A stretch of 64,000 nt of DNA from a virus, in the IMG/VR virus record IMGVR_UViG_3300050821_003357, positions 1 through 64,000 of that record. One strand, written 5' to 3'. Position numbers and translations under genes: made by a program. Below the pieces are notes generated by a model. The model was not told where the DNA came from and made no database searches. It saw only the letters and a list, made by a program, of their open reading frames with translations. Below are positions 43,521 to 52,381 of this stretch, piece after piece; the stretch's first letter is position 1; every line of letters starts with the position of its first letter.

Positions 43521-46264
43521 GATGGCGACTGGCACTATGCCTGATCGCTTGCACATTTCCTGCCTCGGCTCAGCTTTTCAACATCGCCAGTTTCGATGCG
43601 AGGCCGGGCGAGACGACCTTCGGCAATGGCGGCCAGCCTTGGCCTATCGGCACCATCAATGCCGAGAATTACGATACGGCCGTTAAGCCGGGGATCGCCT
43701 TCAACGTACCGAACAGCAATACCCTTCCCGCCTGTCAGGCAACCACGTATCGATCTGATGCCGCCAATCTTCAAACGTCGAGTGATGGACCGGCCTTCCA
43801 AATCGGCTGCGCTGTTACCGGGACTTGGTATCAGTATATCATCAACATTCCGACGCCATCTCCGTGCCCTTGCAAGGTGACTCCACGCCTCGGCAGCCCA
43901 TCAGCGGGAGGCTCATGGGCGTTTTATATCGATGACACGCTGATTGGTGCGGTCGCTACACCGAATACCGGCAGTTATACGACCATGCAGGGCGTCGATT
44001 CCGCTCCTTTCAATCTTGCGTCAGGCAATCATACGGTGCGGTGGCAGTGGGCGAGCGGCGACGCCAACGGTTATGCCGGCTCGATGAGTTCGTTTCAATT
44101 CCCTGGCATCGGCGGTGGCCTGTTGCCGGCTGATCGTGATGCAATCGCTAATTGGAAAATGGCCGGATTGCTTTCGATTGGCGGCATTCCGAGTCGTTCA
44201 TCGGTATGTGCCACGCTAAGCCCTAGCGGCGGAGACGACGCGGCACCCATTCAGAGCGCCATCAATAGCTGCGCAGCCAATGGCGTCGTGATGCTCAACG
44301 CCGGTACTTTCAATCTCAATAGCGCATGCGTCAATGTGAACAAGAACATCGTACTTCGAGGCGCTGGCGCAGGGCAAACGATACTGGCGGTGACCAACGG
44401 CTCGATCCTGGGTGACTTTCACAGCAATGGTCACAATGGTTGTGTGGTCGCGGTTGGCGGCGGCGGCACAATTTCCAACACGACGAATCTCACGGGTGAC
44501 GGTGTGCAAGGTGCCTTTTCGGTCAATGTTGCAAGCACCTCCGGAATCTCGATCGGTAGCCTAGTCCTCGTGGACGAACTCGGCATTGGGCAGGCGATGC
44601 CAGATGTCGCCATGAACGGCGGCACAGGTCAAGTATGGGCCTCCCCTGATTATCGGGTGGAGTGGAACGCTCACAGTCCTGGCACCGCAGTTGATAGCTC
44701 ATGCGTCTATGGAACGAACAATTTTTCGTGCGGCACGAACGGCGATGAGTGCGCCTACAGCATCCGTTGCGGCGGGGTAAATGAAGAGCTTCATTTGGTT
44801 TCCGCGATCAACGGCAATACCATTACCTTCGACTCACCACTGACGCTGTCCTATCGCACTGCCAATACGGCGCAGGTTCATGTCTACTCGCCATCGACCA
44901 TTGTGCAGCAGGCCGGAATTGAGAATCTCACGATGTGGGGCGGCGACCAGGGCAATCTCACCTTTGGTGCTTGCGTTTACTGCTGGAACAAAAACATCGA
45001 GAGCTATCAGTGGCTCAACCAAGGCGGCATCTATTTCGGCCGCGCCGCATTCCGCGATCAGGCGGACACATGCTGGGTCCACAATGCCGCGTGGCCGGTC
45101 AATGGCGGCGGCGGGTACGCGATCAACCTGACCTTTGGTGCGTCCGAGGAGTACATCACCAACTGCGTTTCGATGCTCGCCAACAAGGTTATCGTCATGC
45201 GGGCCTCGGGCGCCGGCAGCGTCGTCGCCTACAATTATATGGACGATGGATATATCAACGGGAATTCCGGCTGGGTCGAAACGGGCCTGAACTGCAGCCA
45301 CTTGGTGGGCAGTCATCATGCGCTATTCGAAGGCAACCAGTCGTTCAACATCGACTCCGATTTTACACATGGGGCCAGCCCCTACTGCACCTATTTCCGT
45401 AACTACATCACCGGAATCAGAGAGACGTTCACTGGGCTCGATGGCGTGGTACGCAACGACAGTGCCGGGTGCTGCGGCCCACAGCGGGCGCTGGCGTCGC
45501 ATCCTTATACCTATTGGACCTCATTTATTGGAAACATCGCTGGAACGCCTGGAGTGACGACCGCTGGTCATGGCTGGGTTTATAGCGACAACGGCACCGG
45601 CAACGGCAATTCCGGCGCTTCGTCGATCTTGAAACTGGGATGGAACGATTTCAATCTCAATACCTCACAAGGAGGCCCTAGCCAGCCCGATAATGTGGCC
45701 AATACAATATATCCGGCTACGCCATCTGGCGTGACCGCGTCTGGATGCTTGGCTGATGCCGATCCTTGCACGACCATCGTCGATGGGAATTACGATTACC
45801 AGACGAATTCTATCCATTGGGCCTCGAATGATATTGCGCACACCCTGCCAAATTCGTTCTATCTGACTGGGACACCGTCATTCTTTGGCTCCTCTACATG
45901 GCCGCCTGTCGATCCGATTAACGCTACCGTCTACAACATCCCGGCACATGCCCGTTGGGAGGAGTGCCAGCCGAGTCCAACGGCGGCGTGTGTATTAGCG
46001 CCAGGTTTCATGACATTGACTGTAACTCCGGCGAGTCCGTCCATTTCGTCTGGGGCGGCGCTAGGCAGCACGGTTGCCACGCTTAGCGTCACATGGTCAG
46101 ACGGCCATCCCTTCTCCGGCACATTTGGATTTGCCGCGCCCAATTTCGACGATGGAGGAACCTTCGCGATCTCGGGAAGCAATGTAATCGTCAAGCCGGG
46201 CGGCACTGGCGTCGCTAGGGATGGCGGCACAATTCAAAACATCACCGTTACGGCTACTGAATGA
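43517..46264 (+). CDS. Exported CBM6-like + pectate-lyase-3 beta-helix + Ig-like protein
   Basis: 915 residues. Signal peptide MRWRLALCLIACTFPASA. Residues ~20-195 look like a CBM6/35 carbohydrate-binding module (TINAENYD, GGSWAFYIDDTLIG, VATPNTGSY). Residues ~235-780 start with GGDDAAPIQSAINSCAANGV, the pectate lyase 3 entry, and continue as a beta helix. The last ~85 residues are an Ig-like module shared with 23550-24347. Likely polysaccharide-binding and possibly cleaving. Confidence 0.75.
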   Translation: MRWRLALCLIACTFPASAQLFNIASFDARPGETTFGNGGQPWPIGTINAENYDTAVKPGIAFNVPNSNTLPACQATTYRSDAANLQTSSDGPAFQIGCAVTGTWYQYIINIPTPSPCPCKVTPRLGSPSAGGSWAFYIDDTLIGAVATPNTGSYTTMQGVDSAPFNLASGNHTVRWQWASGDANGYAGSMSSFQFPGIGGGLLPADRDAIANWKMAGLLSIGGIPSRSSVCATLSPSGGDDAAPIQSAINSCAANGVVMLNAGTFNLNSACVNVNKNIVLRGAGAGQTILAVTNGSILGDFHSNGHNGCVVAVGGGGTISNTTNLTGDGVQGAFSVNVASTSGISIGSLVLVDELGIGQAMPDVAMNGGTGQVWASPDYRVEWNAHSPGTAVDSSCVYGTNNFSCGTNGDECAYSIRCGGVNEELHLVSAINGNTITFDSPLTLSYRTANTAQVHVYSPSTIVQQAGIENLTMWGGDQGNLTFGACVYCWNKNIESYQWLNQGGIYFGRAAFRDQADTCWVHNAAWPVNGGGGYAINLTFGASEEYITNCVSMLANKVIVMRASGAGSVVAYNYMDDGYINGNSGWVETGLNCSHLVGSHHALFEGNQSFNIDSDFTHGASPYCTYFRNYITGIRETFTGLDGVVRNDSAGCCGPQRALASHPYTYWTSFIGNIAGTPGVTTAGHGWVYSDNGTGNGNSGASSILKLGWNDFNLNTSQGGPSQPDNVANTIYPATPSGVTASGCLADADPCTTIVDGNYDYQTNSIHWASNDIAHTLPNSFYLTGTPSFFGSSTWPPVDPINATVYNIPAHARWEECQPSPTAACVLAPGFMTLTVTPASPSISSGAALGSTVATLSVTWSDGHPFSGTFGFAAPNFDDGGTFAISGSNVIVKPGGTGVARDGGTIQNITVTATE

Positions 46265-47766
46265 GGGCGTTCCTTGCTCTTGTGGCGGCGGTTCTATTGT
46301 CGGGCGGCCTTCTCGTAGCGGTCGGCGTGCATGGCCAACTGCTCAATCTCACCCATTCGAGCAAGACAGCCGAGCAGAGCTTTGGAAACGGCTCCCCCAG
46401 CCAGCCATGGCCGAGCACATCGACAATTAACGCCATCAACTACGACATTGGCGGCTCAGGCATTGGCTACATCAGCCCCGTCACAGGCTGCCTCAATTCC
46501 AGCTCATATCGACCTGACACGGTAAACTTCAAAACCTCTACCGCTGGAGCGCCATATGTGCTGGGCTGCAGCACTCCGGGTATCGCATATAAATACACGA
46601 TCAACATTACCGGAACCGGCCCATTCACGATAACGGCGAATCTTGCCGATACGTCGGCGGGAGGATCGTGGGGCGTATCAATGGACGGAACCTCTATAGG
46701 TTCGATAGCTACGCCCAACACCGCAAGTTTCACCACATTCCAAGGCGGTACGTTATCGGCTCCGTTCAATGCGACGGCGGGGAACCACACGCTGCAATTT
46801 ACCTCGCTGGGCGGGGATGCATTGTTCAATGGCTCAGGTGACTTCCTGTCATTCCAAGTATCGCAGGCTACCGGTGGCGGCGGCATCGCCTGCAATATCG
46901 GCCCAAACTATACCGGAACCATTCCGGCGGGAGCTGTGGCTGCCGGGTTTACCCATTGCGCCGCGAATTTCGATTTCGGGCAAGCGCAGTTTAGCAATCC
47001 TGCGAATTGGCTGGACTGCGCGGGCGCTTCGACACCGATATTTTTCTTTAATAACCAAAGCGGGTCTGCCCCATGTGGTAGCGCCGTGTCTGTAGTGACA
47101 GATAGCAGCGGCGGCGGCCAAAAGGCTCTTGATATGCACTGGGATCCATCGTGGCAACCATTTAGTGAGATAGACCCGGAGCAGTTGTTTCCAGAGGGGG
47201 TGTATATCGACTGGATTATGAGATATTCTTCATCGTATTTAACTGCGAATAGCCTTGAGACGCTAATCGGCAGCATCTACTCGGAAAGTGGCAACTGTTG
47301 CACAGTTAATGCGTATGAGTGGGATCTTGACGAGCAGGCCATCAAACCAAGCCAACCGAGTCTTACATTTGGGTACACAGCAACCCACCCGGTCCAATGG
47401 CCGCTGTTGATAGTCCCAAACGGAGTGCCCGTAGCATTCAACACAATCAGCAATTTTAATCCCACGATCTATCAAAATTACGGCGTCAGGATCACGACCG
47501 ATGGGAATATCGCATGGTCAATGTGTAATTATTGGAACGGTCAATTTGAGAGCTGCGACAATTGGAATGCGCCTTGGCAAATCGCGGCAGCAGATCAGCT
47601 CAATCGATGGAAGATCCAGGTTGGCCCCCTTTCGTCTACGTTAAACAACGGGACTGCGTATGACGCGTTTTGGCAAAGAGTGACCTTCTGGACCTGCCCC
47701 GCATGGAGCCCTTCGAGCCAGCTTACCCAGTGTAATAACAATCCTACCAAGTCGGGGGCGCCGTGA
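46261..47766 (+). CDS. Exported CBM6-like protein with possible GH16-type domain
   Basis: 501 residues, signal peptide to about residue 25. CBM6-like module ~30-200 (TINAINYD, GGSWGVSMDGTSIGSIATPN) paralogous to the previous protein. The C-terminal ~290 residues are Trp/Cys-rich with E353-W-D355-L-D-E358, which fits the ExDxxE catalytic pattern of GH16 beta-glucanases in a lectin-like fold. The GH16 call is tentative. Confidence 0.6.
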   Translation: MRAFLALVAAVLLSGGLLVAVGVHGQLLNLTHSSKTAEQSFGNGSPSQPWPSTSTINAINYDIGGSGIGYISPVTGCLNSSSYRPDTVNFKTSTAGAPYVLGCSTPGIAYKYTINITGTGPFTITANLADTSAGGSWGVSMDGTSIGSIATPNTASFTTFQGGTLSAPFNATAGNHTLQFTSLGGDALFNGSGDFLSFQVSQATGGGGIACNIGPNYTGTIPAGAVAAGFTHCAANFDFGQAQFSNPANWLDCAGASTPIFFFNNQSGSAPCGSAVSVVTDSSGGGQKALDMHWDPSWQPFSEIDPEQLFPEGVYIDWIMRYSSSYLTANSLETLIGSIYSESGNCCTVNAYEWDLDEQAIKPSQPSLTFGYTATHPVQWPLLIVPNGVPVAFNTISNFNPTIYQNYGVRITTDGNIAWSMCNYWNGQFESCDNWNAPWQIAAADQLNRWKIQVGPLSSTLNNGTAYDAFWQRVTFWTCPAWSPSSQLTQCNNNPTKSGAP

Positions 47767-48386
47767 CTTGGCAGCAAGCGGGATTTGGGCTGTTTGCCGT
47801 CGCGATCATCTGTGAGCAAGCGCATGTCGCCTCCCCTATCGTTCTAGCGTGGTCGCATCCGAAACTTCGGCAGGTAGCCTTGTCGCAGCCGATTGAGAGC
47901 CTACTGTTGCCAGCGCTTGCGATCGTCGGGGCATTGCTCAGCCCGTTCTGGCTGATCTTTTGGGTTTACTACGTTTGGAATATCTATCACTTCGGCGCGC
48001 AGCACTACGGCGTCGCCTGCCTCATCGGCTGGCGTGTTCCGCGCTGGGTATGTGTTGGCGGCACAGCCGTGCTCATGGCCGGCGTACCGATGCTAACCGA
48101 TGCCACATGGTGGCGCTGGCTTGCGCTGGTGGCGCTCGACTTCAACCATTGGCTCGTCGATCTCAGTCTGTCGAGCCGTGTGTCGCGATGCTGGTGGCTC
48201 TTTCTTGCGGCTGTTCTGGGGCTCGGCTGCATCGGATTTGCATGGAAGATCCCGCGCGCGGATCACATCGCGACCCTTGCCTTACCGATCGTGATCAAGG
48301 CGCGCTGGGGCGTCGGAATTGCTCACTTTCTCTATAGCCGCTGGGTCTGGAAGCGCGATGCTGCGTTCGGATGGATCGCACGATGA
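47763..48386 (+). CDS. Polytopic membrane protein with conserved-looking His motifs
   Basis: 207 residues, GTG start overlapping the previous stop (GTGA). Five to six TM segments. YHFGAQHYG, DFNHWLVD and GIAHFLYSRW place histidines at membrane borders, as in membrane metallo-enzymes. No family assigned. At the junction of the exported-protein block and the lysis cassette; could be a moron. Confidence 0.65.
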   Translation: MTWQQAGFGLFAVAIICEQAHVASPIVLAWSHPKLRQVALSQPIESLLLPALAIVGALLSPFWLIFWVYYVWNIYHFGAQHYGVACLIGWRVPRWVCVGGTAVLMAGVPMLTDATWWRWLALVALDFNHWLVDLSLSSRVSRCWWLFLAAVLGLGCIGFAWKIPRADHIATLALPIVIKARWGVGIAHFLYSRWVWKRDAAFGWIAR

Positions 48387-48847
48387 CTAGCGGCTTGGAT
48401 AGCGCGCTTGGCGTGCTGGTCGTAGCGGCGGTGGTGGCCATTGTGGGTGCCGTCCAGTCGATCATCAACAATCGCGCGGCCAGGAAACGACAACAGGATG
48501 ATTGGGACCGGGCGGATGTTATTGACAAGCGGAAGGAAAAAGCAGCCGAAGAGGTCGCCACGCGAGCGGACGAGCGCGCCGCCGATGTCGCCGCTACCGC
48601 TAAAATCGCCTCGAATACAGCGCAGAAAACCCTTGAGATAGCGACGACAACTCACAGTCTCGTCAATAGCAAGATGACAGAGGTCAAAGAGGGCACGCTC
48701 ATAGCCCTGGAATTGGCGCTCGATGTGATAGGCGGAAACATCCCACCTCCAGAAAAGGTCCGAGCGTTGCGACAGCAAATCGCCGATTTGCGGGCAGAGT
48801 TGGTCGGGCGAGCCGCAATACAGGAAGACATCAACAGAGGAATCTGA
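48383..48847 (+). CDS. N-terminal TM plus coiled-coil protein, lysis-region candidate
   Basis: 154 residues from ATG 48383 (ATGA overlap). One TM at about 7-27, then a long charged helix, Ala/Glu/Lys-rich. Inner-membrane spanin or holin-associated protein are options. Followed by clear membrane proteins. Confidence 0.6.
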   Translation: MTSGLDSALGVLVVAAVVAIVGAVQSIINNRAARKRQQDDWDRADVIDKRKEKAAEEVATRADERAADVAATAKIASNTAQKTLEIATTTHSLVNSKMTEVKEGTLIALELALDVIGGNIPPPEKVRALRQQIADLRAELVGRAAIQEDINRGI

Positions 48848-48850
48848 GTC

Positions 48851-49105
48851 ATGTGTTTCGGTCTGGCGTGGTTTGAGCAGCTCCTGATCTGGCTCGTCGT
48901 TATCTGTGTGGTCGTCGCGTTGCTGAGGCTATTGGTATCGTTCGTGCTGCCCAAGCTCGGGCTCGCTGGCGAGGTCTTCGCCTTCATCGTTGCCGCAGTG
49001 CGAATAGTCATCTGGGGAATGGTCTGCATCTTCGCGATCATCGTCATCTTTGAATTGATTTCCTGCCTGTTGAGCGGCGGGGTCGGCATTCCTCGGATGC
49101 ATTGA
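48851..49105 (+). CDS. Holin-like membrane protein
   Basis: 84 residues with two to three TM segments (LLIWLVVICVVVALLRLLV; VFAFIVAAVRIVIWGMVCIF). Size and position before the endolysin fit a holin. Confidence 0.55.
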   Translation: MCFGLAWFEQLLIWLVVICVVVALLRLLVSFVLPKLGLAGEVFAFIVAAVRIVIWGMVCIFAIIVIFELISCLLSGGVGIPRMH

Positions 49106-49161
49106 AAAATGAGTGAAATTCGGACGATTTCACGCCGATTTCACGCCGAGAGCGGGAACTT

Positions 49162-49452
49162 TTGCCATATATATGCCACAGCGAAGCGACGCCATATCTC
49201 TCGGTTGCCGAAGTGGAGACGACTTGGTTCCACGACCTCTATACCTCGGGCGGATCGGCGCTGGCTGCGTTGTTAGGACTCTACACATATTGGCGCACCA
49301 GCAAGGCCGCCGAGCGTAGAGACATGATAGAGACAATCAAGCGCCAGGAAGAGGAAATCAAGGCGCTGAAGGACGAAAACCGGCTGCTTGGTAGAGAGAA
49401 TGTCCGGTTGTTACGAGAGATTGCCAAGATCGACCACAACTGGCGACATTGA
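49162..49452 (+). CDS. TM plus coiled-coil protein (i-spanin-like candidate)
   Basis: Up to 96 residues (TTG start; GTG 49213 is an alternative). One TM (GSALAALLGLYTYW) followed by a heptad coil (IKRQEEEIKALKDENRLLG). This is the layout of inner-membrane spanins; the lipoprotein at 49938 could be the partner. Confidence 0.55.
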   Translation: MPYICHSEATPYLSVAEVETTWFHDLYTSGGSALAALLGLYTYWRTSKAAERRDMIETIKRQEEEIKALKDENRLLGRENVRLLREIAKIDHNWRH

Positions 49453-49454
49453 TT

Positions 49455-49688
49455 ATGACCACGGCAACCATGATGGCCTGGGGCGCCATTGTCACATCGA
49501 TACTGTCTGCGCTTGGCTTTCTGGCTGCTTTCGTGATTGCGTATCTGAGCCACGACACGACCAGTCAAAGCCTATTGGTCGGCGCGATCATCACCAATTT
49601 CTCAACCGCCGTCTCGTTCTGGCTCGGCAGCTCGTCGGGGAGCCAAAAAAAGGATGATCAGATCGCCAAGCTATCGGAGAAGCCATGA
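49455..49688 (+). CDS. Holin-like protein, two TM segments
   Basis: 77 residues, MTTATMMAWGAIVTSILSAL, TMs at about 8-28 and 38-58, charged C-terminal tail KKDDQIAKLSEKP. Typical class II holin topology. TTG 49449 is an alternative start overlapping the previous stop. Confidence 0.65.
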   Translation: MTTATMMAWGAIVTSILSALGFLAAFVIAYLSHDTTSQSLLVGAIITNFSTAVSFWLGSSSGSQKKDDQIAKLSEKP

Positions 49689-49780
49689 ACAGGCTCGTTG
49701 TCGCGTTCGCTGCCGGGGCCGTCGCATCCCTGATCGTCTGCGAGGCACTAGGCTTCTCTCACGTTATGGGGTGGATGTGA
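49685..49780 (+). CDS. 31-residue TM peptide
   Basis: MNRLVVAFAAGAVASLIVCE forms one TM helix. ATGA overlap with the holin gene. The first codons repeat almost exactly at the start of the lipoprotein gene (49938). Confidence 0.55.
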   Translation: MNRLVVAFAAGAVASLIVCEALGFSHVMGWM

Positions 49781-49941
49781 TGAATCATGCTGCGGCAGAG
49801 CTGAAAGTAGGCTCTCGGCTGGGGTGGCCCCCGTGTATCCCGTCCACGACATCGGTTAGGGTCTGGGTTAGCGAAAGCGCCCTAACGGGACACAAGCAGG
49901 GTAGTGCCCTGCCCGCAGCGCCAACGGACAAAACCATATGA
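49780..49941 (+). CDS. Short hypothetical protein
   Basis: 53 residues starting MNHAAAELKVGSRLG, start overlapping the previous stop, GGGTGGA upstream, ATGA overlap downstream. A 6-bp hairpin (GCAGGG/CCCTGC) lies near its end, so part of this stretch may be regulatory. Weak case. Confidence 0.35.
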   Translation: MNHAAAELKVGSRLGWPPCIPSTTSVRVWVSESALTGHKQGSALPAAPTDKTI

Positions 49942-50753
49942 ACAGGCTCATTGCGTGCCTATTGCCTGCGGCTCTTGCTGCGTGCGCGGGACAACAGGCC
50001 GGGCCACCTGGGATTCCATCCTTTGCTGACATAGGCACCGCGCAGGCAGCACTCCAAAATTGGTCCGCTCCCGGCGCCCCAACCGCCATGCTGAACATCG
50101 GTACGGTGCTCGACGATCAGGGCTGCTACGGATGGTTTGATCAACAGGTGCTCGCGGGTCAGAAGGGCACCTTCTTACAAAGCCTCCTAGGCCTCGGCGG
50201 TGGCGGCGCCGCTATCGCGGGCGGACCGGCTGGCTTAGCGGCAGCCGGCGCCATGGGGCTCGCCAGCGGGGCTCTGGGAGCTGCCCAAGCCAATTCCCCA
50301 ACTGGGACCAACCCAGTTGCAGCATACGCGCTTACCAAGCGGCAACGCGATGTATGGCGATCCGCCGTCGCTGTCGATCCACCGCAGACGCCGGACGTGG
50401 CCTGGGTAGACCTCAACTCCTATCATCAATACTGCACGCTCAGCGGCATCCAGCTCGCGGTTGCGCAAGCGGCCATGACAAGCCCGGTGACGGTGGTTCC
50501 GACGCCGATGGCGCCTCTCCCGGTGTCTGTGCCGTCGCCGCCGCCTCCAGCGCTGCCGCCGCCATCACTTCCGCCGAAGCCAGTCCAACCTTTGCCGGTT
50601 CCGCCACCGCCGCCGAGCGTTTCGCAACCGGGCGGTCCGATCGTCACTCCAAACTTCCGCACTTTTGAGCAGGCACCGCCGAAGACGCCTGGGGGGGCGA
50701 CCCAGTACGGGACGGTCGCGGTTCCTCCGCAGACCTGTGTGGGGTGCCGATAA
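49938..50753 (+). CDS. Pro-rich lipoprotein (o-spanin-like candidate)
   Basis: 271 residues. MNRLIACLLPAALAAC ends in lipobox LAAC. Gly-rich hydrophobic stretch ~75-115, then a long Pro-rich tract (VPSPPPPALPPPSLPP) and C-terminal CVGC. Outer-membrane spanins are Pro-rich lipoproteins, but this one is long for the class. It directly precedes the endolysin. Confidence 0.6.
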   Translation: MNRLIACLLPAALAACAGQQAGPPGIPSFADIGTAQAALQNWSAPGAPTAMLNIGTVLDDQGCYGWFDQQVLAGQKGTFLQSLLGLGGGGAAIAGGPAGLAAAGAMGLASGALGAAQANSPTGTNPVAAYALTKRQRDVWRSAVAVDPPQTPDVAWVDLNSYHQYCTLSGIQLAVAQAAMTSPVTVVPTPMAPLPVSVPSPPPPALPPPSLPPKPVQPLPVPPPPPSVSQPGGPIVTPNFRTFEQAPPKTPGGATQYGTVAVPPQTCVGCR

Positions 50754-51284
50754 GTGGCGGTCGGCCTCTCGTCCGCTCAGCGGACGTATCTCGGTATGGT
50801 GCGGCAGACCCTCGCTGCACATCCAAAATGGCAGTATCTCGACCCCGCTTGGATCATGACCATTATGGACATCGAGAGCGGAAATAACCCTAATGCCGGA
50901 CCGAACGGCGCTGGCCGCTATGACGGCCTCATGCAAGTCATCCCTCCGACCGCTGCGGCGATGGCTACGCTTTACGGCATCCAGGCCGGGCCTCAAACCA
51001 ATCCAATGGTCTCGATCCAATCCGGGATCGGGTATCTCGACGACAGCGCGCGGAGCATCGCCAAATTCCGTAATGTGCCGTCAATCCCGCTGTGGGATCT
51101 CGCGCAAGCCTACAACGAAGGCTTCGGGGCCGTGGAGGCATGGAAGGTGGACGCGGCCTATCTCGCAAAATTCCAGGGCGAGCTGCCGATCATCGAGGCG
51201 CAGATGGAGGCTACGGCGATGCTTACGAATAAGCCGAGCTTTGTGCCGCGAGGGATGAGGAGCGTTATGCCCATCAGTGCGTAA
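50754..51284 (+). CDS. SLT-type lytic transglycosylase endolysin
   Basis: 176 residues, GTG start. IMTIMDIESGNNPNA has the catalytic Glu41 and ESG motif, followed by GLMQVIPPTA and the AYNEG motif near residue 125 (AYNxG). No signal peptide, so release needs the holins upstream. Degrades peptidoglycan at lysis. Confidence 0.88.
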   Translation: MAVGLSSAQRTYLGMVRQTLAAHPKWQYLDPAWIMTIMDIESGNNPNAGPNGAGRYDGLMQVIPPTAAAMATLYGIQAGPQTNPMVSIQSGIGYLDDSARSIAKFRNVPSIPLWDLAQAYNEGFGAVEAWKVDAAYLAKFQGELPIIEAQMEATAMLTNKPSFVPRGMRSVMPISA

Positions 51285-51321
51285 GAGAGGCAGGGAGGCT
51301 TCTAACGGAAGGATACGGAAA

Positions 51322-51525
51322 ATGAAGCTCGAAACGTGGACCAGCGCTGAGGAAAAGCATCGCTGGATGATTGTCCGCCTCGATGATTTTACCGAAGTGG
51401 CGGGAGAGATTATTACCGCCGACGACGAGACTGGCGAATGCTGTGTTCAAGTCGATGCCAATAGCGAGCACAAGACGCTATCATTCGGTCCCGGTGGGAT
51501 CAGGATCGTCGGTAGGCGCAGGTAA
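51322..51525 (+). CDS. Small hypothetical protein
   Basis: 67 residues from ATG 51322 (MKLETWTSAEEKHRW) with GGAAGG upstream. Beta-rich. Last rightward gene before convergent overlap (45 bp) with the leftward operon. Confidence 0.6.
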   Translation: MKLETWTSAEEKHRWMIVRLDDFTEVAGEIITADDETGECCVQVDANSEHKTLSFGPGGIRIVGRRR

Positions 51526-51699
51526 TTCCTCGCCTAGTACGGCGAGTAGATAAATTTCCATAGGGGTATGAGGCGGCCCTAGCCCACGCGAAAACCAATT
51601 TACAGCCCTATGTATCGCCGCCCGCAGCCGCTCGATCTCCACGTGTAGCCGCGCGATCTCCTCTCGCTGCTCGGCGATCATCCGCTCATAGCCGTTCAT
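51481..51699 (-). CDS. Small coiled-coil protein
   Basis: 72 residues, MNGYERMIAEQREEIARLHV; coiled coil at about 5-30. ATGA overlap with the upstream 59-residue gene selects ATG 51699. Distal end of the leftward early operon. Confidence 0.6.
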   Translation of the reverse strand: MNGYERMIAEQREEIARLHVEIERLRAAIHRAVNWFSRGLGPPHTPMEIYLLAVLGEELPAPTDDPDPTGTE

Positions 51700-51875
51700 T
51701 CTTCGGTCCATTCGATATGGACAGTGTAAGGGCCGGGAAGTGGATCAAGGCTCCGATAAAACGGTATTAGATCATTGGGCATGAAGGTGGCCCTATAGAG
51801 GACCGTGCTGTCACTCTTCATGTACCAGATCCGCGCCGACTTATTGCGCGATGCTGTCTCAGGTAAGAAATCCAT
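51696..51875 (-). CDS. Small hypothetical protein
   Basis: 59 residues, MDFLPETASRNKSARIWYMK. Start at 51875 directly follows an eight-codon ORF that carries a copy of the next gene's start. No recognised domain. Confidence 0.55.
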   Translation of the reverse strand: MDFLPETASRNKSARIWYMKSDSTVLYRATFMPNDLIPFYRSLDPLPGPYTVHIEWTEE

Positions 51876-51876
51876 T

Positions 51877-51903
51877 TCAATACATCCGCTCGTAGCCGTT
51901 CAT
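51877..51903 (-). other. Eight-codon mini-ORF with duplicated start cassette
   Basis: Encodes MNGYERMY then stop, preceded by GAGGAGCAGAAA. The first seven codons equal the start of the gene at 51699. It may be a duplication relic or a translational coupler for 51696-51875. Confidence 0.4.
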
Positions 51904-51944
51904 TTTCTGCTCCTCTCCTGCCCCGGCTCAAGGCTGGGCTGCCA

Positions 51945-52187
51945 TTAGTGTTTTTGCCCATTCACTTTATCCGCGAACATCATTAGCACCATAGGCACAT
52001 AGGCTCGCCAGAAGCGTTCTGAATCATCGTGATCAGCCCATGCGTTGTGTAATTCGCGAGCCGTCCGCTCAGCTAGAGCGGACGAATTCGCAGTACTAAT
52101 CTGCTGCTCAAACTCCCGCCTGAAATTTCGAGGAAAGTTGTCGTAGTAGCAAAGTGTCTTCCACCATCCCCACATTCGGCCGTTCAT
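51945..52187 (-). CDS. Hypothetical protein
   Basis: 80 residues, MNGRMWGWWKTLCYYDNF, helical, Trp-rich. ATGA overlap with the gene upstream. Shares the CAGAAAATGAACGG start cassette with its neighbours. Confidence 0.6.
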   Translation of the reverse strand: MNGRMWGWWKTLCYYDNFPRNFRREFEQQISTANSSALAERTARELHNAWADHDDSERFWRAYVPMVLMMFADKVNGQKH

Positions 52188-52381
52188 TTTCTGCCCCGCT
52201 CGGGGGCGAGCCGTTTATAGCAGTCCTCGCAGACGATGGCGCATTCGGTTTTATCGAAACCAGGAAAGACATCGGCCAACTCGGCCGTAGCCTCTTCGTC
52301 TGTCCAGCCCATGTCGAACACGCCGGTACATGCGGCGCAGCGATATTGGTTCGGCCCTACCGTCGTATCAGGTTCGGTCAT
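52184..52381 (-). CDS. Small CxxC protein
   Basis: 65 residues. RCAACTGVFD and VCEDCYK suggest a zinc site. Starts MTEPDTTVG, like the next upstream gene (MTEPTERD). ATGA overlap. Confidence 0.6.
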   Translation of the reverse strand: MTEPDTTVGPNQYRCAACTGVFDMGWTDEEATAELADVFPGFDKTECAIVCEDCYKRLAPERGRK

